Assembly: GCA_030144725.1 (NCBI GenBank) | Contig: JASKMD010000029.1 | Location: 4,816,678 to 4,880,677, forward strand | Length of the DNA stretch: 64,000 nucleotides | Direction: 5' to 3' | DNA from: Haematococcus lacustris | Taxonomy: Eukaryota > Chlorophyta > Chlorophyceae > Chlamydomonadales > Haematococcaceae | Shown: piece after piece, positions 60,140-64,000 of the stretch | How positions within the stretch are numbered: position 1 is the stretch's first letter | Layout: the number at the start of each line of letters is the position of its first letter | Position numbers and translations under genes: made by a program | The notes under the pieces: model-generated | What the model was told of the DNA's origin: nothing | The model's input: only the letters and a program-made list of their open reading frames with translations | Database searches by the model: none

Positions 60140-63100
60140 GATGCTGCACCTGCACTGCTACATCTGCACTGCTGCACCTGCATTGCCACCACCTGCCCTG
60201 CTGCACCTGCCCTGCTGCACCTGCACTCCCACCACCTGCCCTGTTGCAACTGCGATGCCACCACCCGCCCTGCTGCAGCTGCCCTGCCACCACCTTCCCT
60301 TCTGCACCTGCCCTACTGCACCTGCCCTGCCACAACCTTCCCTTCTGCACCTGCCCTGCTGCACCTGCATTGCCACCACCTGCCCTGCTGCACCTTCGCT
60401 GCCACCACCCGCCCTGCTGCAGCTGCACTGCCATCACCCGCCCTGCTGCAGCTGCCCTGCTGCAGCTGCCCTGCCACCACCTTCCCTTCTGCACCTGCCC
60501 TGCTGCACCTGCATTGCCACCACCCGCCCTGCTGCAGCTGCCCTGCCACCACCTTCCCTTTTGCACTTGTCCCGCTGCACCTGCATTGCCACCATCCGCC
60601 CTGCTGCAGCTTGCCTTGTAACCACCTTCCCTACTGCACCTGCCCTGCTGCACATGCACTGCCACCACCCGCCCTGCTGCACCTGCCCTGCCACAACCTT
60701 CCCTTCTGCACCTGCCCTGCTGCACCTGCCCTGCCACAACCTTCCCTGCTGCACCTGCCCTGCTGCACCTGCCCTGCCACAACCTTCCCTGCTGCACCTG
60801 CCCTGCTGCACCTGCCCTTCCACCACCTGCCCTGTTGCAACTGCGATGCCACCACTCGCCCTGCTGCAGCTGCCCTGCCACCACCTTCCCTTCTGCACCT
60901 GCCCTACTGCACCTGCCCTGCCACAACCTTCCCTTCTGCACCTGCCCTGCTGCACCTGCCCTGCCACAACCTTCCCTACTGCACCTGCCCTGCTGCACCT
61001 GCATTGCCACCACCCGCCCTGCTGCAGCTGCCTTGTAACCACCTTCCCTACTGCACCTGCCCTGCTGCACCTGCATTGCCACCACCCGCCTTGCTGCAAC
61101 TGCCCTGCCACCACCTTCCCTTCTGCACTTGTCCTGCTGCACCTGCATTGCCACCACCCGCCCTGCTGCAGCTTGCCTTGTAACCACCTTCCCTACTGCA
61201 CCTGCCCTGCTGCACATGCACTGCCACCACCCGCCCTGCTGCAGCTGCCCTGCCACCACCTTCCCTTCTGCACCTGCCCTGCTGCACCTGCATTGCCACC
61301 ACCCGCCCTGCTGCAGCTGCCTTGCAACCACCTTCCCTTCTGCACCTGCCCTGCTGCACCTGCATTGCCACCACCCGCCCTGCTGCAGCTGCCTTGTAAC
61401 CACCTTCCCTACTGCACCTGCCCTGCTGCACCTGCACTGCCACCACCCGCCCTCTGCGACTGCCCTGCCACCACCTGCCCTGCTGCACCTGCCCTGCTGC
61501 ACCTGCCCTGCCACCACCTGCCCTGTTGCAACTGCGATGCCACCACCCGCCCTGCTGCACCTTCGCTGCCACCACCCGCCCTGCTGCAGCTGCCCTGCCA
61601 CCACCTTCCCTTCTGCACCTGCCCCGCTGCACCTGCCCTGCCACAACCTTCCCTTCTGCACCTGCCCTGCTGCGGCTGCCCTGCCACAACCTTCCCTTCT
61701 GCACCTGCCATGCTGCACCTGCATTGCCACCACCAGCCCTGCTGCAGCTGCCTTGTAACCACCTTCCCTACTGCACCTGCCCTGCTGCACCTACCCTGCC
61801 ACCACCTTCCCTTCTGCAGCTGCCATGCTGCACATGCACTGCCACCACCTGCCCTGCTGCACATGCACTGCCATCACCCGCCCTGCTGCACCTTCGCTGC
61901 CACCACCCGCCCTGCTGCACCTGCATTGCCACCACCCGCCTTGCTGCAGCTGCCTTGTAACCACCTTCCCTTCTGCGCCTGCCCTGCTGCACATGCACTG
62001 CCACCACCCGCCCTGCTGCAGCTGCCCTGCCACCACCTTCCCTTCTGCACCTGCCCTGCTGCACCTGCATTGCCACCACCCGCCCTGCTGCACCTGCCTT
62101 GCAACCACCTTCCCTTCTGCACCTGCCCTGCTGCACCTGCATTGCCACCACCCGCCCTGCTGCAGCTGCCTTGTAACCACCTTCCCTACTGCACCTGCCC
62201 TGCTGCACCTGCACTGCCACCACCCGCCCTCTGCGACTGCCCTGCCACCACCTTCCCTTCTGCACCTGCCCTGCTGCACCTGCCCTGCCACCACCTGCCC
62301 TGTTGCAACTGCGATGCCACCACCCGCCCTGCTGCACCTTCGCTGCCACCACCCGCCCTACTGCAGCTGCCCTGCCACCACCTTCCCTTCTGCACCTGCC
62401 CCGCTGCACCTGCCCTGCCACAACCTTCCCTTCTGCACCTGCCCTGCTGCGGCTGCCCTGCCACAACCTTCCCTTCTGCACCTGCCATGCTGCACCTGCA
62501 TTGCCACCACCAGCCCTGCTGCAGCTGCCTTGTAACCACCTTCCCTACTGCACCTGCCCTGCTGCACCTACCCTGCCACCACCTTCCCTTCTGCACCTGC
62601 CATGCTGCACATGCACTGCCACCACCTGCCCTGCTGCACATGCACTGCCATCACCCGCCCTGCTGCACCTTCGCTGCCACCACCCGCCCTGCTGCACCTG
62701 CATTGCCACCACCCGCCTTGCTGCAGCTGCCTTGTAACCACCTTCCCTACTGCACCTGCCCTGCTGCACCTGCATTGCCACCACCCGCCTTGCTGCAGCT
62801 GCCCTGCCACCACCTTCCCTTCTGCACTTGTCCTGCTGCACCAGCATTGCCACCACCAGCCCTGCTGCAGCTGCCTTGTAACCACCTTCCCTACTGCACC
62901 TGCCCTGCTGCACCTACCCTGCCACCACCTTCCCTTCTGCAGCTGCCATGCTGCACATGCACTGCCACCACCTGCCCTGCTGCACATGCACTGCCATCAC
63001 CCGCCCTGCTGCACCTTCGCTGCCACCACCCGCCCTGCTGCACCTGCATTGCCACCACCCGCCTTGCTGCAGCTGCCTTGTAACCACCTTCCCTTCTGCG

Positions 63101-64000
63101 CCTGCCCTGCTGCACATGCACTGCCACCACCCGCCCTGCTGCAGCTGCCCTGCCACCACCTTCCCTTCTGCACCTGCCCTGCTGCACCTGCATTGCCACC
63201 ACCCGCCCTGCTGCACCTGCCTTGCAACCACCTTCCCTTCTGCACCTGCCCTGCTGCACCTGCATTGCCACCACCCGCCCTGCTGCAGCTGCCTTGTAAC
63301 CACCTTCCCTACTGCACCTGCCCTGCTGCACCTGCACTGCCACCACCCGCCCTCTGCGACTGCCCTGCCACCACCTTCCCTTCTGCACCTGCCCTGCTGC
63401 ACCTGCCCTGCCACCACCTGCCCTGTTGCAACTGCGATGCCACCACCCGCCCTGCTGCACCTTCGCTGCCACCACCCGCCCTACTGCAGCTGCCCTGCCA
63501 CCACCTTCCCTTCTGCACCTGCCCCGCTGCACCTGCCCTGCCACAACCTTCCCTTCTGCACCTGCCCTGCTGCGGCTGCCCTGCCACAACCTTCCCTTCT
63601 GCACCTGCCATGCTGCACCTGCATTGCCACCACCAGCCCTGCTGCAGCTGCCTTGTAACCACCTTCCCTACTGCACCTGCCCTGCTGCACCTACCCTGCC
63701 ACCACCTTCCCTTCTGCACCTGCCATGCTGCACATGCACTGCCACCACCTGCCCTGCTGCACATGCACTGCCATCACCCGCCCTGCTGCACCTTCGCTGC
63801 CACCACCCGCCCTGCTGCACCTGCATTGCCACCACCCGCCTTGCTGCAGCTGCCTTGTAACCACCTTCCCTACTGCACCTGCCCTGCTGCACCTGCATTG
63901 CCACCACCCGCCTTGCTGCAGCTGCCCTGCCACCACCTTCCCTTCTGCACTTGTCCTGCTGCACCAGCATTGCCACCACCAGCCCTGCTGCAGCTGCCTT
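60140..64000. repeat. Large CTGCACCTGCCCTGC satellite, 3.9 kb, continuing past the window
   Basis: Basic units of about 36 and 72 bp (CTGCACCTGCCCTGCTGCAC; CTGCCACCACCTTCCCTTCT). Because units are multiples of three and lack stops, frames of 981 residues (plus) and 562 residues (minus) are open. A higher-order tandem duplication of 1,123 bp (61,791-62,913 and 62,914 onward) is essentially exact. It starts about 240 bp after the thymidine kinase stop. Confidence 0.95.

Noticed and set aside
60138..63083. 981-residue open frame, and a 562-residue frame on the opposite strand
   Set aside because: Both are translations of one satellite with a unit divisible by three and no stop codons; no start context, splice sites or domain.

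Overview
ORGANISM. The window is nuclear DNA of a eukaryote, most likely a chlorophyte green alga of the Chlamydomonadales. Genes are split by many short GT-AG introns, DNA is GC-rich with long CTG/CAG, GGGCT and CAGG runs, and transposon families typical of green algae are present (LINE with RNase H and a restriction-like endonuclease, Ty1/copia, hAT, PIF/Harbinger, Tnp2/CACTA). A repeat-borne ORF at 51.0-51.7 kb resembles sequences I recall from Haematococcus assemblies; that genus is a guess. No rRNA, tRNA or CRISPR was recognised.

HOST GENES. (1) 3.7-10.0 kb, minus: F-box plus leucine-rich-repeat gene, its 3' part lost in a 500-N gap. (2) 11.3-12.1 plus 38.0-38.2 kb, plus strand: coiled-coil gene of unknown function, split by the copia insertion. 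(3) 55.1-58.6 kb, minus: CELF/Bruno-like RNA-binding protein with three RRMs. (4) 59.1-59.9 kb, plus: TK1-type thymidine kinase in two exons, divergent from gene 3.

NESTED TRANSPOSONS (12-38 kb). A Ty1/copia element (12,096-37,970; LTRs of 262 bp with one mismatch; CCCCC target duplication) sits in an exon of the coiled-coil gene. Inside its gag-pre-integrase region sits a 17.5-kb Tnp2-type element (13,832-31,319). This carries a multi-exon Tnp2 transposase on minus, two divergent plus-strand genes (a highly acidic protein and a protein ending in an Fe(II)/2-oxoglutarate dioxygenase-like domain) and inverted subterminal arrays built on the palindrome AGGACCCTGTACAGGGTCCT. A 2.3-kb hAT element (8-bp TSD) interrupts the transposase, and a 547-bp SINE-like retroposon (14-bp TSD) interrupts the dioxygenase gene. 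Element A (31,593-35,056), with CACTC termini, lies in the copia integrase region. Removing each insertion restores the reading frame of what it interrupts, giving a relative order of events.

SATELLITE-RICH TRANSPOSONS (38-49 kb). Elements B and C share termini with A but carry different satellite cores. Element D (41,113-42,844) has 26-bp TIRs and lies in a TACAGTACTGTA satellite. Two complementary halves of a PIF/Harbinger transposase (50.3-49.8 and 40.6-38.4 kb, minus) look like one gene split by about 9 kb of this material. A last exon of a second Tnp2-type transposase is at 48.0-48.1 kb.

ENDS. The first 3.2 kb holds a degraded RNase H/endonuclease LINE inserted in a proline-rich gene. 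The last 3.9 kb (60.1-64.0) is a satellite with a 1,123-bp higher-order duplication, open in several frames and not a gene.
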